Origin: Spyradenecus sp045634445
GTDB taxonomy: Bacteria; Verrucomicrobiota; Kiritimatiellia; RFP12; DVOR01
Direction: 5' to 3'
Length of the DNA: 32,558 nucleotides
Assembly: GCA_045634445.1 (NCBI GenBank)
Contig: JAZRAG010000066.1
Coordinates: 1 to 32,558, forward strand
A program made the translations under genes and the position numbers. Every line of letters begins with the position of its first letter. Within the stretch, counting starts at the first letter, position 1. The notes beneath the pieces were generated by a model, which did not search any database, was not told where the DNA came from, and was given only the letters and a program-made list of their open reading frames with translations. Below are positions 30,625-32,558 of the stretch, piece by piece.

Positions 30625-31956
30625 TTACCGATATGCGCGGATGGAGTAGGCGTGGGAACCAAGGGAAGTGGGCGCAGGGCAAGAGAGAGTGGCGATGAAA
30701 GGCGAAGATGTGTCAGAACGGCTAAAGGTCACGGCGCCATCAAAGAGCACAGAGTGTTGATTGAGGAGAAGCTGGATGAAGAGCGTCTTTGAAAGAGAGG
30801 TGTTGTCCTCGGGGAGATGAAGGGTGAGAGAGAAAGTCAGTGCATCTGAAACGAGAGAAAGCTGTGAAATACCGAAGTGATATGGCGGGAGCGTCATCCC
30901 CTGATCACTGGGATGAAGCGGCAAGTCCAACGCCATTGCGGTGGATTGCGTGGAAGACGAGGCATAGTTGAACTGGAGTTGATTACAAGTGACGACGCCA
31001 GAAAAGGAGAGACAGCCGGAAGCGTCAGACATTTGAGGAGACGAGAGCGAATTGGAAGCATTGGTAAAACACGCGGCGGGAAAGTGCGTTTTTGGGGGAA
31101 GCCCATAAAAAGTGGCACGACTTGGAGAACGAATCAAGCCGCCAGAGAGAACGGGAGAAGCGGCGGAGGAGAGCGATTCGAAATGTGCGCTATTGTAAGC
31201 GTAAGTAGTGTCGTAGGGGGCGGACTTGGAAGAGAGAGAAGTAGAAAAGGGGGCGTCACCAGCGGTGAGGATTTGGCCAGCAGAGAGAGAAAAAGAGGAA
31301 CAATCAAAGAGCGGAGAAACGGAAGGATTAGAGAGAGACGCGTAAGGGCAGATTTGAGAGATAAGTGTCGCTCCAGAGAGAGAGAGGGAGTGAGCGGAAA
31401 TGAGAGAGGGAATGCGAGCGGAAGTAGGATCCTCGACAGCGGCGAGCGTGATGACCCCACTTTGGAAGACGATGGACGTATGAATGGAAGCCAAGAGCGG
31501 CGGCGGAGTTGCCTCGGGATAAAGCGAAGTAGCATTTAAGCACCCCCGCAAGAAGAGGGTATTAGGACCGGGAGACGCCACCGCCTCTGCAAAGATCACC
31601 TTCGCCCCCCCATTGACATAAATGGCGGGGAGGGATTTGTTGGTGGCTGTGGCAGTGATGCGGTTGGGGCCTTTGAGGTGGAGGTGGAGGGTGGTGTTGC
31701 TGCCGATCTCAAGGGGAAGGGTCTGGGGGTTTAGGTGGCAGTGGTTGAGCTCAAGGGTGGCATCTGCTGTCGTGGTGATTGTGGCATTGATGGCTCGTCC
31801 TGCCGTGGTAACTTCGTAGTTTCCTGTGGTCTGGATGAGGTATGCTTTCCCTTCTTCTAACAGGGTGCATGTTCCCGCTTGCAGTGGTTCGCGTGCTCCC
31901 CATATCACGCTTCCACAATAGAGGGCTAAACAGAGTAGTGCCCATGTCTTTTTCAC
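30625..31956 (-). CDS. Secreted Ser/Leu/Thr-rich protein of unknown function
   Basis: The 443-residue product starts with a signal peptide (MKKTWALLCLALYCGSVIWG). Residues about 25-190 show short beta-strand repeats (for example ATLELNHCHLNPQTLPLEIG, NTTLHLHLKGPNRI, LPAIYVNGGAKVIFAEA). These resemble the right-handed beta-helix or carbohydrate-binding domains of other secreted bacterial proteins, by eye only. The rest is Ser/Thr/Pro-rich without a recognised domain. The coding strand is strikingly pyrimidine-rich (long TCTC runs), unlike the neighbours. It starts with GTG and overlaps the stop of the upstream transporter gene by four bases (GTGA), so translation is coupled. Confidence 0.72.
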   Translation of the reverse strand: MKKTWALLCLALYCGSVIWGAREPLQAGTCTLLEEGKAYLIQTTGNYEVTTAGRAINATITTTADATLELNHCHLNPQTLPLEIGSNTTLHLHLKGPNRITATATNKSLPAIYVNGGAKVIFAEAVASPGPNTLFLRGCLNATSLYPEATPPPLLASIHTSIVFQSGVITLAAVEDPTSARIPSLISAHSLSLSGATLISQICPYASLSNPSVSPLFDCSSFSLSAGQILTAGDAPFSTSLSSKSAPYDTTYAYNSAHFESLSSAASPVLSGGLIRSPSRATFYGLPPKTHFPAACFTNASNSLSSPQMSDASGCLSFSGVVTCNQLQFNYASSSTQSTAMALDLPLHPSDQGMTLPPYHFGISQLSLVSDALTFSLTLHLPEDNTSLSKTLFIQLLLNQHSVLFDGAVTFSRSDTSSPFIATLSCPAPTSLGSHAYSIRAYR

Positions 31957-32558
31957 GGGGTGGTCTCTACCTTCTTTGTTTCGTCTAAAACCACTTCAAT
32001 CGCTGCTGCAAATGCTGCTTCTATCGTTGCTTCGGTCTCTCCAAATTGGTCAAAAATGGCTTCTACTTTCGCTTCCATCTCTGCTTTCATCTCTGCTTCC
32101 GTTTTCACTTCCGCATTCTCATTCACTTCCGCTTCTACTTGCGCTTGCGTGTCTGCGGTGCTTTGTTTGGGGATAAATTTTTCAATAAGCAATGCACAGA
32201 AAACGATAATTAGGATTGTGGGCACTACATAGGAGATGTAAATGCGCAAAGCATTGGAGAAGCGCCACCCGTTTCCCGTATTGGCTTCTTTAAGGAAGTT
32301 GGCCCAACCCCAGTAGCGTTTGCTGGTGCAGAAGATGAGGATGGCGAGTGAGCCTAATGGGAGGGCTACGTTGGAGACGAGGAGGTCTTCTAATTCGAGG
32401 ATGGTGGTGCCTTTCCCGAGGGGTTGGACCCAGTTGAGGAGGTTGGGCCCAAGGGCGCAGGGGATGCAGAGGAGGAGCAGGAGGGGGGCGGTGCGCAGGA
32501 TGGCTTGTTTGCGGGTGCAGTGGCGTGATTCCAAAGTCGGAGGCCAAGCGGTCTTAGG
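31953..32558 (-). CDS. C-terminal part of a sodium:neurotransmitter symporter (NSS/SNF) family transporter
   Basis: This is a 3' gene fragment; the 5' part lies beyond the window end, since the frame stays open to base 32558. The visible 201 residues contain the last helices of an NSS-family transporter, which imports amino acids or similar solutes with sodium. Landmarks are LLLLCIPCALGPN, LLVSNVALPLGSLAILIF, WANFLKEANTGNGWRF and LRIYISYVVPTILIIVF. A cytosolic tail of about 75 residues, rich in Glu and Ala (AEVNENAEVKTEAEMKAEME), follows and is unusual in the family. The stop codon overlaps the GTG start of the next gene. The family assignment is fairly secure; the substrate is not known. Confidence 0.82.
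   Translation of the reverse strand, partial: PKTAWPPTLESRHCTRKQAILRTAPLLLLLCIPCALGPNLLNWVQPLGKGTTILELEDLLVSNVALPLGSLAILIFCTSKRYWGWANFLKEANTGNGWRFSNALRIYISYVVPTILIIVFCALLIEKFIPKQSTADTQAQVEAEVNENAEVKTEAEMKAEMEAKVEAIFDQFGETEATIEAAFAAAIEVVLDETKKVETTP

Overview
This 32.6-kb window looks like chromosomal DNA of a Gram-negative-type bacterium with compact operons. It encodes an outer-membrane assembly barrel (BamA), a Skp/OmpH chaperone and a MacAB-type exporter. It also carries a cytosolic Hanks-type Ser/Thr kinase, an exported terpene-cyclase-fold repeat protein, a stand-alone GspG-like C-terminal domain and a fused RpiB-GlyA enzyme. That mix is typical of the Planctomycetes-Verrucomicrobia-Chlamydiae group, perhaps Kiritimatiellota/Lentisphaerota/Verrucomicrobiota. 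This placement is inference from gene content; there is no rRNA in the window. No phage, transposase, CRISPR array or plasmid gene is visible.

Layout. 1-672: no convincing large gene; a short ORF with a strong ribosome binding site, then a 22-bp-period repeat array and a terminator. 673-6161 (minus): a coiled-coil membrane protein, panC, metG and a Gfo/Idh/MocA oxidoreductase. 6174-7667 (plus): efp and a YfgM-like protein behind a clear sigma70-type promoter. 7755-8684 (minus): an exported protein with two retropepsin domains, possibly translated from a leaderless mRNA. 8730-9161: a gene-free stretch with seven palindromic 8-bp cores spaced 23-24 bp apart. 9162-12171 (minus): terpene-cyclase-like protein, Ser/Thr kinase and galE, tightly coupled. 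12172-12444: a second 22-bp-period array. 12445-15863 (minus): rpiB-glyA fusion, GspG-like protein and a phosphodiesterase-superfamily protein. 16025-21611 (minus): macA, macB ATPase, macB permease, cdd and recJ, preceded by tRNA-Arg(CCT). 21757-22470: a gene-free divergent region holding a candidate structured RNA and the dnaB promoter. 22471-30353 (plus): dnaB, bamA, skp, hisI-like, a two-domain glycosyltransferase and nfo. 30354-30624: small GC-rich palindromes and short repeats. 30625-32558 (minus): a secreted protein of unknown function overlapping the 3' end of a sodium:neurotransmitter-symporter-family gene that runs off the window.

Genes that work together: bamA and skp (outer-membrane protein biogenesis) are adjacent; the three mac genes form a complete tripartite inner-membrane/periplasmic half-pump without its TolC partner; panC and metG are 25 bp apart. 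The rest is mainly housekeeping. The most interesting signals are non-coding: the three intergenic repeat arrays, the structured-RNA candidate beside dnaB, and two promoters placed so close to start codons that leaderless transcripts are predicted. Among proteins, the RpiB-GlyA fusion, the HisI-like protein with altered metal-site acids and the phosphodiesterase with substituted zinc ligands deserve a second look. I found no clear evidence of an entirely new multi-gene system.
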